Below, piece by piece: positions 18,452 to 27,713 of a stretch of 64,000 nucleotides of DNA (the stretch's first letter is position 1; every line of letters starts with the position of its first letter). The position numbers and the translations under genes were made by a program. Below the pieces are notes generated by a model. The model had not been told where the DNA came from. It worked only from the letters and a program-made list of their open reading frames with translations, and did not search any database. The DNA is from Salimicrobium halophilum (GTDB lineage Bacteria; Bacillota; Bacilli; Bacillales; Halobacillaceae), in assembly GCF_900100295.1 (NCBI RefSeq), contig NZ_FNEV01000001.1:529844-593843 (forward strand). Direction: 5' to 3'.

Positions 18452-20359
18452 TCAATCGCTGAGGTAAACACGAACGACAGTATCAGGTGGCACTTTAACT
18501 CCGGCCCGTGGAGCCTGATGGAACACACGGTCTCCTTCCCCCTCTGCTTCCACTCTCAAAGGTGTCAGCAGCTTGCTTAGAGAAGACTTCGATTCCCCTG
18601 TTATATCCGGTACTTCCACATATTCTTCTTCCGTCCACGTATAATCCTTCTCCAGCTGGTCCTCACGCTCTTCGATCCCCATCGCCCGTAAACTGTCCTC
18701 CATTATTTCCTTCACAATCGGTGCAGCGACAACCCCGCCGAACTGGACAGTATCTTTCGGGTTATCTACAGCCACGTAGACGACAATTTCCGGATCGTCG
18801 GCAGGTGCAAAGCCGATGAACGACACTATGTGATTATTCGTCATGTAAGTGCCGTCCGGTCCGACCTTCTGAGCCGTTCCGGTTTTCCCTCCCATCGGAT
18901 ATCCTTCAATGAAAGCGCTCCTCCCTGTACCTTTAGCAACGACTGACTCCAGAGCTTCCCTGATCTTCAGGGAAGTTTCCGTATCGATGATTTTACGTTC
19001 CGCTTTCGGTTCAAAAGCCTGGATCTCTTCACCTGTCTCAGAATCGATCCATGCTTTACGGATAAATGGCTGAAAATACGTTCCCCCATTCACAGCCGCG
19101 GAAACGGCAGCTACCTGCTGAATCGGTGTGACCGATACGCCCTGACCGAAGCTCGTCGTCGCAAGCTCAATCGGACCAACCGCGTCTTCTTTGAAAAGGA
19201 TGCCTTTGGCCTCTCCACTCAGGTCGATTCCTGTCTGCTTACCGAACCCGAAGTCCTTGATATACTTGTACAACGTCTCGACTCCAAGTCTTTCTCCCAG
19301 TTCGACGAAGCCGGGGTTGCAGGAATTCTGCACGACTTCCAAAAAGGATTGACTGCCGTGACCTCCGCCTTTCCAACAGCGCAATTTCGCGCCATTCACC
19401 TTCACGTGACCAGGATCATGGAAATGGCCATTATGAAGATCGACCACATCTTCCTGAAGAGCCGCGGCAAGTGTAATGATCTTAAAAGTGGATCCCGGCT
19501 CATAGGTGCTCCATACAGGCAAATTCCGATTATACACGGAAGGGTCTACCTCTGAGTATTCCCCGGGATGGAAGGTGGGTCTCGAGGCCATCGCCAATAT
19601 CTCTCCACTACCCGGGTCCATTGCAATCGCAATCTGACCGTCGGGATTATAAGTAGCTTCAGAGATATCCAGTTCTCTTTCCACGATTTCCTGGATGTCC
19701 CGATTGATGGTTAGTTTGAGGTCCTGTCCATCTTCCGGAGGATTATATTTATCCATAAGCCCTTCAAGTCTTTTACCTTTGGCATCAGAATAGAACGACA
19801 AGGAACCCGCCTCTCCTTCAAGGCGATCATTATAATAGGCTTCGAGTCCTGCCAGCCCCTGATTATCAATCCCACTGAAACCGACCACGTGGGATAAGAA
19901 AGCACCTTCGGGGTATTTCCTCTTGTAGTCTTTTGCGATGTATACACCTTCCATCCGTTCTTCTCTTAATTTCAGCACCTGTTCCTCCGTTATTTTGCGC
20001 CCTTCCGGATGAATGCGCTCCATAGACACCTGGTTCGTTACGTGACGATATGCTTTTTCTTTACTCATCTGGAGGATGTGAGCCAGGGTTTCTGCTGTTG
20101 TTTCTTTATCTTTGACTTGTCTTGGAACGACGATTACAGATGGAGCCGGTTGATTGCCGACTATAGTTCTGCCTTCCCTGTCCACGATTTTCCCACGTTC
20201 TGCTTCATAAACAATATCTCTTGTCCATAGCCCTTCCGCTTTTTCTTTCAGATCCTCATGCTTTTCGAACTGGACATATCCGAGGCGTGTGATCATGATA
20301 AGAAATAATAGAAGGGCAGCAAAAAAAGCAGTGACTAACCGTTTCTTGATTACATACAT
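18452..20359 (-). CDS. spoVD: Sporulation-specific class B penicillin-binding protein SpoVD
   Basis: Transpeptidase partner of SpoVE for cortex synthesis. 635 residues: N-terminal membrane anchor (about 8-25), PBP dimer domain, and transpeptidase domain with STFK (active serine about 290), SCN and KTGT. One PASTA domain closes the protein (about 570-635, EVPDITGESKSSL). The single PASTA and position after pbpB distinguish it from PbpB. ATG at 20359 with AAAGGAG 12 bases upstream. A sigma-E-like -10 lies upstream, fitting mother-cell expression. Confidence 0.95.
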   Translation of the reverse strand: MYVIKKRLVTAFFAALLLFLIMITRLGYVQFEKHEDLKEKAEGLWTRDIVYEAERGKIVDREGRTIVGNQPAPSVIVVPRQVKDKETTAETLAHILQMSKEKAYRHVTNQVSMERIHPEGRKITEEQVLKLREERMEGVYIAKDYKRKYPEGAFLSHVVGFSGIDNQGLAGLEAYYNDRLEGEAGSLSFYSDAKGKRLEGLMDKYNPPEDGQDLKLTINRDIQEIVERELDISEATYNPDGQIAIAMDPGSGEILAMASRPTFHPGEYSEVDPSVYNRNLPVWSTYEPGSTFKIITLAAALQEDVVDLHNGHFHDPGHVKVNGAKLRCWKGGGHGSQSFLEVVQNSCNPGFVELGERLGVETLYKYIKDFGFGKQTGIDLSGEAKGILFKEDAVGPIELATTSFGQGVSVTPIQQVAAVSAAVNGGTYFQPFIRKAWIDSETGEEIQAFEPKAERKIIDTETSLKIREALESVVAKGTGRSAFIEGYPMGGKTGTAQKVGPDGTYMTNNHIVSFIGFAPADDPEIVVYVAVDNPKDTVQFGGVVAAPIVKEIMEDSLRAMGIEEREDQLEKDYTWTEEEYVEVPDITGESKSSLSKLLTPLRVEAEGEGDRVFHQAPRAGVKVPPDTVVRVYLSD

Positions 20360-20396
20360 GGCATCTCAGTTCTCCTTTTGAGATTTGCTTGTACTT

Positions 20397-20404
20397 AATG
20401 TATG
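20397..20404 (-). promoter_or_regulatory. Sigma-E-like -10 element before spoVD
   Basis: CATACATT on the minus strand is an exact match to the sigma-E -10 consensus CATACAHT, 38 bases before the spoVD ATG. The -35 region (about 14 bases upstream) does not match well. Sigma-E control of spoVD is established in B. subtilis. Confidence 0.4.
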
Positions 20405-20429
20405 TATATCAAAAACGATTAGAACACTG

Positions 20430-22568
20430 CTAAGGGGTTTCCGGCGGTTCGAGTTCAATGACTAGATAATCATCTTTATCAAGCGCTGCACTTCTTTCTA
20501 TGCTTTGTTTCTTCACATACCCGTTCCCCATCACTTCAAGGGTGATTCCGAAATAATCAGCAAGTCGCTGCACTTCACGCTGGGACCAGCCTGTAATATT
20601 CGGCATCGTCGGCTCATCAGTAATAATCATTATATGCTCATTCGCTACTGCTTCCTCCTGGTTATGAGGCAGCACCGCTTCCACTTTGGAGCCACTTCCT
20701 ACTACAGTGACTTCTGAGAATTCGCTCAGGGACTGTTTGGCTTCTTCGACAGACTCCCCTTCAACCTCAGGAATCTCCAAGTTCTCTACAGTCATCTTTT
20801 CATTCTGGTCCGGAGATATATTCAAGTAGTGAAGACTATTTTGCATGACGGTCTTGAAGATATGGGAAACAGGATCCGATCCGATTTCTGAATTCTCGAG
20901 TTTCGGCTGTCGAACCGCTACATACATAACAAGTTCCGGATCTTCAGCAGGAGCCATGCCCAGGAAGGAAAAGGTGTAATTGTTCCTCCCGGCAAGGTAT
21001 CCTCCTTCCGATATGTTCGCCGTCCCTGTCTTCCCGGCTACAGAAAAGTCTTCAAGAGCAAACGGCTTCCCTGTTCCATCTTCGTTACTGACCACTTGAG
21101 TAAGCAACTCTTTCATTTGTTCTGCTGTTTGTTTAGAAATCGGCTCCCCGAGGGTTTCCGTTTCATTCTCCGCAACAGCTTCTCCCGTATCTGCTTCTCT
21201 GATGGAATCAAAGACATACGGTTTCATCATCTTGCCTTCATTCGCAATAGACGTTGCTGCTGTAAGAAGTTGGATCGGGGTCATTGTGGAACCTTGACCA
21301 TACGACGTGGTAACCGTTTCGATTGCCCCGGACAAAATCGTTCCCGTCTTCTCCCCAGGAAGATCGATACCTGTTTTATCATCCAACCCGAAACGACCGA
21401 TATAATCCCGGAAGGTTTCAGGACCAAGCTTCTCATAACCTAGCTTCGCCGCAGCTACGTTGGACGACCGCATCAGTCCTTTATCATAAGTGATCGTCCC
21501 CCAACCACTGTCGTTATGGTCGGAAATGGTAGATCCACCTACCGTATAGGAGCCTGATTGGAACGTTTCAGATGGGTTATAGACTCCTTCTTCCATCGCT
21601 GCTGCCCACGTGAACATTTTCATCGTGGACCCTACTTCGAACGGGTAAGCAATCATATCATTGTACCAATTCTCCACATCACTGCGATCGTTCGGGTTAT
21701 AGGCAGGTCTGTTCCCCATGGCCAATATTTCCCCAGTCTCCGGGTCCATCACTCCTGCCATCACTTTTGCAGGGTCATACTCTTTCTCGACCTGAGTCAG
21801 TGCGTCTTCGAGGAACGTCTGTATTTTCTGATCGATGGTAAGATATACATCTTCCCCGTCTTTCGGAGCTTTCAGGATCTCCTCCGGATCGAGAAGTTCA
21901 GTTCCATATTTGTCCCGTTGATAAGAAATACTTCCATCTTCGCCCTCCAAATAGTTCTCCATGGATTTTTCCACGCCTGTGACTCCTTCTACGCCTTCGT
22001 CCGTGGATTGAGCAAAACCGAGGATGTGGGAAGCAAATGTACCATTGGGATAAAAACGCTCCGTCTCCTCTTCGAATGTAACACCCGTTATCTCTTTTTC
22101 TTCGAGAGAACTTTCGATGTCTTCTTTATCATCCTTCGGAATATCTCTTCCTGCACTGCCGAATTCAACTTGGAACCTACCTTCTTCCTGCCCTTCTTCT
22201 ATCCGGTTCGTTATATCCGACTTTTCGAGAGGCAGGTAATCAGAAAGAACTGCTGCAACTTCCTCCGGATCCGTCACATGTTCAGGTTCCGGGAGGTTCT
22301 CGGAGTACTCCGGTTCAACAATCGCCTGCAATCGGTACGTCGGGCGGTCATAAGCCAACACCATTCCGTTCTTATCGTATATCTTTCCGCGTTCTGCAGG
22401 TATCGTGTAAGAACTTGTACGCTTTTTGTCCGCCCATTCCTCAAGATCTACCCCCTGTACAGTTCCAGTCGTCTGTATGTAAAGAAATCTACCGGCGATG
22501 ATGAGAAAAGCAAGACCGAACAATAGCAGGAGAAGGGATGCCCCTCGTGTTGTGTTTTTATGCTTCAT
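20430..22568 (-). CDS. pbpB: Septal class B penicillin-binding protein PBP 2B
   Basis: Essential divisome transpeptidase that partners FtsW. 712 residues: membrane anchor (about 12-30), dimerisation domain (acidic), and transpeptidase domain with STMK, SSN and KTGT. Two C-terminal PASTA repeats are seen (about 590-650 LEIPEVEGESVEEAKQ and 655-712 PTMPNITGWSQREVQR). A GGAGGATG ribosome site precedes the ATG. It follows ftsL by 19 bases in the mraZ-rsmH-ftsL-pbpB operon. Confidence 0.96.
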   Translation of the reverse strand: MKHKNTTRGASLLLLLFGLAFLIIAGRFLYIQTTGTVQGVDLEEWADKKRTSSYTIPAERGKIYDKNGMVLAYDRPTYRLQAIVEPEYSENLPEPEHVTDPEEVAAVLSDYLPLEKSDITNRIEEGQEEGRFQVEFGSAGRDIPKDDKEDIESSLEEKEITGVTFEEETERFYPNGTFASHILGFAQSTDEGVEGVTGVEKSMENYLEGEDGSISYQRDKYGTELLDPEEILKAPKDGEDVYLTIDQKIQTFLEDALTQVEKEYDPAKVMAGVMDPETGEILAMGNRPAYNPNDRSDVENWYNDMIAYPFEVGSTMKMFTWAAAMEEGVYNPSETFQSGSYTVGGSTISDHNDSGWGTITYDKGLMRSSNVAAAKLGYEKLGPETFRDYIGRFGLDDKTGIDLPGEKTGTILSGAIETVTTSYGQGSTMTPIQLLTAATSIANEGKMMKPYVFDSIREADTGEAVAENETETLGEPISKQTAEQMKELLTQVVSNEDGTGKPFALEDFSVAGKTGTANISEGGYLAGRNNYTFSFLGMAPAEDPELVMYVAVRQPKLENSEIGSDPVSHIFKTVMQNSLHYLNISPDQNEKMTVENLEIPEVEGESVEEAKQSLSEFSEVTVVGSGSKVEAVLPHNQEEAVANEHIMIITDEPTMPNITGWSQREVQRLADYFGITLEVMGNGYVKKQSIERSAALDKDDYLVIELEPPETP

Positions 22569-22587
22569 AGTGCCATCCTCCAGATAA

Positions 22588-22959
22588 TCAGTCTGCGGAT
22601 ACGGTTCCTGCCTGTTTCACCTGAGACTGTTTTATATCCAGGCCGTGTTTCTTTGCGATTTCAAGAATCCTTTCAGGATTCCTGAGTTGTTCTGCTTCAT
22701 AGGAAAGGGAGTTATTTACAGATTGTTGTTCCTGGATCTTCCCTTCCATGGACTCGATATCCCGGTTCAGGGAATCCGTGGCACTTGAAAAGCTGATGAC
22801 ATAAGCACATGCACATAACATAGCGCCACTTATCACTGAATAAAGATATTTCTCTCCGGTACTGATCCATTTCTTTTTGGTGACTTTCACCTTCACCTGT
22901 TTCTGTTTCCGCTTCGGCTTCGTTTCCGGTTGATACGCTCTTACTTTTTCTGTACTCAT
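22588..22959 (-). CDS. ftsL: Cell-division protein FtsL
   Basis: Small bitopic divisome protein. About 123 residues: lysine-rich cytoplasmic part ([17 protein letters not shown]), one membrane segment ([18 protein letters not shown]) and an extracellular leucine-zipper-like coiled coil. The ATG at 22959 shares ATGA with the rsmH stop and has AAGGGTGG eight bases upstream. It is recognised mainly by topology and position, because FtsL sequences diverge. Confidence 0.92.
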   Translation of the reverse strand: MSTEKVRAYQPETKPKRKQKQVKVKVTKKKWISTGEKYLYSVISGAMLCACAYVISFSSATDSLNRDIESMEGKIQEQQSVNNSLSYEAEQLRNPERILEIAKKHGLDIKQSQVKQAGTVSAD

Positions 22960-23957
22960 GTCAATTTCCACCCTTTCTCAAAGTGAAATTCTTCGGACCA
23001 TGGCTTCACCTTTTCAACGACGCGGAGTTTCGCAGAACGCGACCTGCGATTTTCTTCCAACTCTTCACTGATTGCTTCTACCGGTTTCCTTGTCACCAAT
23101 CTGAAAGGTGGTTGTTTTTCGTCAGGTATCACCGGTAAATTTTTCGGAAGAGGCGGGGTCGTACTCCATTGTTTGAAAGCCTGCTTACAGATTCTGTCTT
23201 CCAATGAATGGAAGGTGATGACTGCAATTCTTCCTTCAGGAGATATGTAACGTGCTGCCTGCTCAAGAGAAGAGAGAAAAGCTCCGAGTTCATCATTGAC
23301 AGCAATCCTGATTGCCTGAAAGACTCTTTTTGCCGGATGCCCGCCTTTTCTTCTGGCAGCAGCCGGAATCCCTTCCTTGATTAATTCTACGAGTTCTCCT
23401 GTCGTGGTGATCGGTTCCGTTTCCCTTTGTTTCTCGATTTTTCTTGCAATCTGTTTGGAAAATTTCTCTTCTCCGTATTTGTAGAAAATACGGACAAGAT
23501 CTTCATAAGCCCATTCGTTGACTACTTCATACGCCGTGATAGCATCATGCTGATTCATCCTCATATCAAGCGGGGCATCCTGATGATAACTGAATCCTCT
23601 CTCTTTCACATCCAGCTGTGGGCTTGAGACACCGAGGTCGTATAAAATGCCGTCGACCCTCTCCACCCCTCTTTTCTCGAGCTCTTCTTCCAGACTGCGA
23701 AAATTCGCAGCGATGAACGTGACATTCGCAGCATATGGTTCCAAGCGTTCTCGGGCTGCTTTCATCGCGTTCTCATCCTGGTCGAAGGCATACAGATGAC
23801 CGGTGGTGAGGCGTTTCAGGATTTCTTCACTGTGTCCTCCGCCCCCCAGTGTACAATCAACGTACACCCCGTCTTCCCGGATGTTCAATTTTTCAATGGT
23901 TTCTTCTTTTAGTACGCTATAATGTTCAAACATGGACTCACTCGTTTCCTCATTCAT
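22956..23957 (-). CDS. rsmH: 16S rRNA (cytosine1402-N4)-methyltransferase
   Basis: SAM-dependent methyltransferase (MraW) acting on 16S rRNA. 333 residues: [18 protein letters not shown] motif (about 33-47), [26 protein letters not shown], and the C-terminal HSLEDRI block. The ATG at 23957 overlaps the mraZ stop. The ATG at 23933 (MFEHYSV) is an alternative that would match many homologues. Second gene of the dcw operon. Confidence 0.96.
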   Translation of the reverse strand: MNEETSESMFEHYSVLKEETIEKLNIREDGVYVDCTLGGGGHSEEILKRLTTGHLYAFDQDENAMKAARERLEPYAANVTFIAANFRSLEEELEKRGVERVDGILYDLGVSSPQLDVKERGFSYHQDAPLDMRMNQHDAITAYEVVNEWAYEDLVRIFYKYGEEKFSKQIARKIEKQRETEPITTTGELVELIKEGIPAAARRKGGHPAKRVFQAIRIAVNDELGAFLSSLEQAARYISPEGRIAVITFHSLEDRICKQAFKQWSTTPPLPKNLPVIPDEKQPPFRLVTRKPVEAISEELEENRRSRSAKLRVVEKVKPWSEEFHFEKGWKLT

Positions 23958-24385
23958 AAATCAAGATCCAATAAATTTTCGGTAATAGACTCCAGTTCCT
24001 GGCGGGAATCTTCCATATAATTTTCCCATTTCTCTTCGGCCCATATTTCCACCCTTGTGGAAACCCCTACAATAACACAGGATTTCTCGAGCGAAGCATG
24101 GCTCCTGAGAGGTGGGGCCAAGTGGAGACGTCCCTGACCATCAAGGCCACTTTCCATGGCACCTGACAAAAAGAATCTGGTGAAAGCACGGGCATCTTTT
24201 TTCGTCAAAGGTAGCGATTGAAGCTTCTTTTCAAGCTTTTCCCATTCATACATCGGATATACGAATAAGCATCCATCCAATCCGCGTGTCACTACGAATG
24301 AATCGCCGAGAGAATCCCTCAGTTTGCTGGGTACGATCAGTCGTCCCTTCGTATCCATGTTATGACGATATTCTCCCATCAACAT
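23954..24385 (-). CDS. mraZ: Transcriptional regulator MraZ
   Basis: AbrB-like double-domain DNA-binding protein at the head of the dcw operon; family members bind repeats in their own promoter. About 143 residues from the ATG at 24385 ([19 protein letters not shown]), with GTGGGG eight bases upstream. The second half repeats the fold ([21 protein letters not shown]). The reading frame stays open further upstream but matches nothing in the family. Confidence 0.95.
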   Translation of the reverse strand: MLMGEYRHNMDTKGRLIVPSKLRDSLGDSFVVTRGLDGCLFVYPMYEWEKLEKKLQSLPLTKKDARAFTRFFLSGAMESGLDGQGRLHLAPPLRSHASLEKSCVIVGVSTRVEIWAEEKWENYMEDSRQELESITENLLDLDL

Positions 24386-24458
24386 ATAGACGACCCCACT
24401 TTCTGTTACAAGCGTACCACATTCTCCCACTTTGCACCACAGGAAACTAACGGAAAAC

Positions 24459-24486
24459 GAAAAAACCCTACTTTAGAAGTAGGGTC
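24459..24486 (-). terminator. Terminator between bshC and mraZ
   Basis: Hairpin CCCTACTT / AAGTAGGG with a short loop and, on the minus strand, a T-run. It overlaps the bshC stop codon. It separates bshC from the dcw operon. Confidence 0.88.
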
Positions 24487-26104
24487 AGCTGTAAATAAGA
24501 TAATGTTGTTGCCGGAAATCCCATGTGTATTCGGGAATCTCCGTGAAAAAGTTCCAGCCGAACTCATTGAGGAATGGAACCGGGTTCCACACCCTTTCCT
24601 GCAATCCTCCGAAGGGGCGTAACAGGTTCTCCATTTCTCTGTAGAAATCAAGCGTTTTCTGATAGCTTTTCTTCTTTTCTTTCGAAATCCGTTCCACCAG
24701 TTCATCTACGAGAGATTCCATGTATGCCAGATTTTTACCGGCAAATGCTTCAATGTCGGGCCCTATCGTTCCTGCTTCCTCCTGGAACGGTCTGTGGATC
24801 CGGGCAATCTCCCTCTTCGCTTCCTCTCTCATCTCTTCAAGTGGCAGGTTCGTCTGAGAAGCAAGGTACTTGATTTTCTCTTCTCCGAGCCCTCGTCGTA
24901 ATACGTGATACAAATCGATCCCTTCATTCCTTGAAGCGATCCGTTTATCTTCACCGATGAAAGTGAAACTGAGGCGGGGAAGGATAGGCGGCATCTTTAT
25001 GGAAAGCTCTGAAAATGCAGGCCTTAAGGCAGACCAGTAACTTATCTCACCCGGACCACCGATAAATCCGAGCACCGGGAGCAACAGATCCTGCATGAGA
25101 GGTCTCGATACGACGTTATTACTGAGTTTTCCAGGCGTCTCTTCTGCTATCATCAGCAGCTCATCTTCGTCCAGTTCCACTTCTCCCTGTTTTCCGACGA
25201 AACGGCTACCTTCACGAACAAGAAGGACCCTTCTATCCTCCTCATGATAGAACAGATGAGCATCTTTCTGTTCTGCTCCGATGGTAGTAGGGTATCCCTG
25301 CCTTCTATTTTCCTGTTCGCGAGTATAAACTCCTGAAGCGATCGCTTCGCTATGTTCTATCATCTGGACGAAATAATCTTTCTCCATATGACGGATAGCC
25401 GGAGCGTGAGCATCCATCACAATGAGTCCCTGATCTTTGAACAATGCAATCAGCAACCTTGCGAAGAAGTCCGTGTACGTTTTCGAGCCCATCAAAGCAT
25501 TTGATATTCTGTCATAGACCTCTTTCGTGTGCTTGGACTCCGGCAATTTCCGAAAGCAGTCATCGATGAAATTCTTTGCTGCATCTTCATCCAGCCCTAC
25601 ATCAGATACGGAAGTTTTCCCATCTGTTTGTTGAGAGATTTTCTGCTTTTTCAACCCGTCCTGGTTCAAATAGATATGGTTGATCTCTTCAAAGTCATGA
25701 TCTTCCCCAGCAATCCAGAATACCGGAAGTACCGGCTTGCCAAGAGCCCGCTCTTTTTGCTTAGCCGCTTCAATGACAGATATCGCTTTATTTACGGTAT
25801 ATAAAGGGCCTGTAAGTAGACCCGCCTGCTGACCGGCAATCATGACGGTTGCATCATCTTCTTTGAGCCGTTCGATGTGAGCGAGCGTCATCTCCCCAGC
25901 CCCATACTTTTCATTCATCTTCTTCAAAACTTCCGACAGTTCGGTTCTATGAAAGGAACGATCCCGAATCTCATCGAGCCGTTCCTTCCAACAGTCTTGC
26001 CGAAAAGGGTTGTAATCGAATTTATTTTGTATTTTTTCAAAATGAGAACGATAATCTCTCATTAACGTATTTTTTTCTTCAAACTGAACCGGATCGATTC
26101 TCAT
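24485..26104 (-). CDS. bshC: Bacillithiol biosynthesis cysteine-adding enzyme
   Basis: Adds cysteine to glucosaminyl-malate to make bacillithiol, the low-molecular-weight thiol of Bacillaceae. About 539 residues, the family length. It has a nucleotide-binding-like core (TVMIAGQQAGLLTGPLYTVNKA; PVFWIAGEDHDFEEIN) and a long C-terminal coiled coil. The ATG at 26104 (MRIDPVQF) has AAAGGAGA seven bases upstream; earlier in-frame starts have none. Placement directly upstream of mraZ is conserved in Bacillus. Confidence 0.95.
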   Translation of the reverse strand: MRIDPVQFEEKNTLMRDYRSHFEKIQNKFDYNPFRQDCWKERLDEIRDRSFHRTELSEVLKKMNEKYGAGEMTLAHIERLKEDDATVMIAGQQAGLLTGPLYTVNKAISVIEAAKQKERALGKPVLPVFWIAGEDHDFEEINHIYLNQDGLKKQKISQQTDGKTSVSDVGLDEDAAKNFIDDCFRKLPESKHTKEVYDRISNALMGSKTYTDFFARLLIALFKDQGLIVMDAHAPAIRHMEKDYFVQMIEHSEAIASGVYTREQENRRQGYPTTIGAEQKDAHLFYHEEDRRVLLVREGSRFVGKQGEVELDEDELLMIAEETPGKLSNNVVSRPLMQDLLLPVLGFIGGPGEISYWSALRPAFSELSIKMPPILPRLSFTFIGEDKRIASRNEGIDLYHVLRRGLGEEKIKYLASQTNLPLEEMREEAKREIARIHRPFQEEAGTIGPDIEAFAGKNLAYMESLVDELVERISKEKKKSYQKTLDFYREMENLLRPFGGLQERVWNPVPFLNEFGWNFFTEIPEYTWDFRQQHYLIYS

Positions 26105-26239
26105 CACACATTCTCCTTTGTACGTCCCTATGTATCCATTCTCACCATATTGTACATAATTACGGACAAGCATTCATCTAATCTGTTTGAAACAAGTTAA
26201 GTTCGCTGACCTATGCGAGTAACCAGAAATTCTACTCAC

Positions 26240-26626
26240 TCAGGAAGCTAGAAACACGTGAGTCACGAAACCATAGGAAAACAAGGAGACGTGCGCAAAG
26301 GTGAAGACCAGAAAAGCAAGCCGCAAAAATCCTTTGAATGTCCTTCCGAATTTAAGCTCTTCTCTCGTTTTGTACTGGATCACACAGGAAAGACCCATAA
26401 GGCACAGTAACATCACTACTACCCAACCGATATAACCGCTCCCGAAAAGCACTTCCAACAACAGATAGACATCTACCACAAAAATCGGTGCCGTAAGATG
26501 GACCGCTCCTCTGAGCGCTCTTTTCTTCGTCTTCGTCCATTTTTGAAACCATATGTATATGAATAAAAAAAATAATAGCGGCATCGTAACTATCGGAGCA
26601 ACAATGAAAGTGAACACATTGATCAT
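26240..26626 (-). CDS. DUF3397-family membrane protein
   Basis: About 128 residues with four hydrophobic segments spread along the length (INVFTFIVAPIVTMPLLFFLF; APIFVVDVYLLLEVLF; and two more). Matches the DUF3397 family often found beside bshC in Bacillaceae. The ATG at 26626 has GAGGTGA upstream. No known function. It replaces the ylbQ (panE) gene that stands here in B. subtilis. Confidence 0.8.
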   Translation of the reverse strand: MINVFTFIVAPIVTMPLLFFLFIYIWFQKWTKTKKRALRGAVHLTAPIFVVDVYLLLEVLFGSGYIGWVVVMLLCLMGLSCVIQYKTREELKFGRTFKGFLRLAFLVFTFAHVSLFSYGFVTHVFLAS

Positions 26627-26777
26627 ATCTCTCACCTCTTTTCCCATTCCAAGTACCATTGTAGCAAACTTCCGCCAGTCATAGCAGCACAAAAAGGTTG
26701 TCATTATTCATTTCATTCTGAAAATTTTTATACTATAATGAGGATGGAAAGAAAGATTGCTGAAAGGGGAATCAGTC

Positions 26778-27269
26778 ATGATGGGTACTAGTACACAAGT
26801 ACAGCCATTGCTTATCAACTATAAAACATTAGAAGAGTTCAAACGATTCAAGGAATATGGAATCCAGGAACTTACCATGCTTGAAGATCTCCAGGGGAAT
26901 ATCGTTGAAAATAACAGCGAGTCGCCTTTTTTTGGAATTTACATTGGAAACGCTTTAGTGGCCCGTATGAGTCTGTACAGGGTATCCGCTAAATACGATC
27001 ATTATTTCGAGCCTCCTCAGGATTACCTGGAGCTCTGGAAACTCGAAGTATTGAAAGATTACCAGGGGCAGGGATACGGAAAACAATTGGTAGACTTCGC
27101 AAAAAGCTTCGAACTTCCTATCAAAACGAACCCACGCGTCAACTCCCACAATTTCTGGGAACGTATGGGTTTCCAAAAAGCGACATATAAAGTTGAAAGA
27201 GACTTGGGAGAAAACCCACTTCTATGGCTTCCACAAGGGGTGGAAGAACAAAACGATAAAGAAGAATAA
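26778..27269 (+). CDS. ylbP: GNAT-family N-acetyltransferase YlbP
   Basis: About 163 residues, Gcn5-related acetyltransferase fold with the acetyl-CoA loop QGQGYGKQLVDFA (about residues 98-110). QPLLINYKTLEEFKRFKEYG at the start and FWERMGF near the end are strongly conserved in YlbP proteins. The ATG at 26778 has AAAGGGG eight bases upstream. Substrate unknown. It is divergent from the bshC group and convergent with the RsfA-type gene, sharing a terminator. Confidence 0.9.
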   Translation: MMGTSTQVQPLLINYKTLEEFKRFKEYGIQELTMLEDLQGNIVENNSESPFFGIYIGNALVARMSLYRVSAKYDHYFEPPQDYLELWKLEVLKDYQGQGYGKQLVDFAKSFELPIKTNPRVNSHNFWERMGFQKATYKVERDLGENPLLWLPQGVEEQNDKEE

Positions 27270-27298
27270 AAAGGCACCAGCTTATTCCTTCAAAGAAA

Positions 27299-27335
27299 AG
27301 AGGCTGCTATTCATCGGATAGCGGCCTCTATTTTG
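27299..27335 (+). terminator. Terminator between ylbP and the RsfA-type gene
   Basis: Stem AGAGGCTGCTAT / ATAGCGGCCTCT (one mismatch) followed by ATTTTG. T-rich sequence also follows on the minus strand, so it may work in both directions. Confidence 0.75.
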
Positions 27336-27660
27336 TAGCTTGCCTTACATAACGGACAAACTGCTCAAGATCACTCCATGCCCTTTCCCAGACTTCCATC
27401 TTTTTCTCCAGTTCTTTCGTATCTGGTGAAGTACAAGAATCACTCTTCTGACGAGCCTCACGAATCGATCCGTCATACTTTTTTCTGAGCACTTTATTCC
27501 AACGGAAACCGCACGCTCTCGGAGTACGCTTAAGCTTGACGGACGCTTCTTCGAAAGCTTTCAACTGTGTTTTTCCGGCCTTCATACACGTAAGCACCGT
27601 TTCCGCGAGAATCAGATCCTCTTTTTCTTTCCACGCATCTTTCCTGGCAATCTCTATCAC
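27328..27660 (-). CDS. RsfA/GerR-family sporulation transcription regulator (short)
   Basis: 110 residues. The N-terminal Myb/SANT-like DNA-binding domain (ARKDAWKEKEDLILAETVL; TPRACGFRWNKVLRKKY) matches RsfA and YlbO/GerR, a sigma-E-dependent mother-cell regulator at the same locus in B. subtilis. B. subtilis YlbO is about 193 residues; here the C-terminal part is cut down to a charged helix. Translation appears to begin at GTG 27660. Likely a true YlbO orthologue with a shortened tail. Confidence 0.8.
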   Translation of the reverse strand: MIEIARKDAWKEKEDLILAETVLTCMKAGKTQLKAFEEASVKLKRTPRACGFRWNKVLRKKYDGSIREARQKSDSCTSPDTKELEKKMEVWERAWSDLEQFVRYVRQATK

Positions 27661-27713
27661 TTCCCTTCAACCATTTGTTCATCTATATGCCTGATGGGTG
27701 AATGATAGAATCA

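Noticed and set aside
21558..22526. A 322-codon open frame on the plus strand
   Set aside because: It lies antisense to pbpB, whose motifs are unambiguous. The translation is rich in C, F, R and H with no domain pattern and there is no ribosome site.
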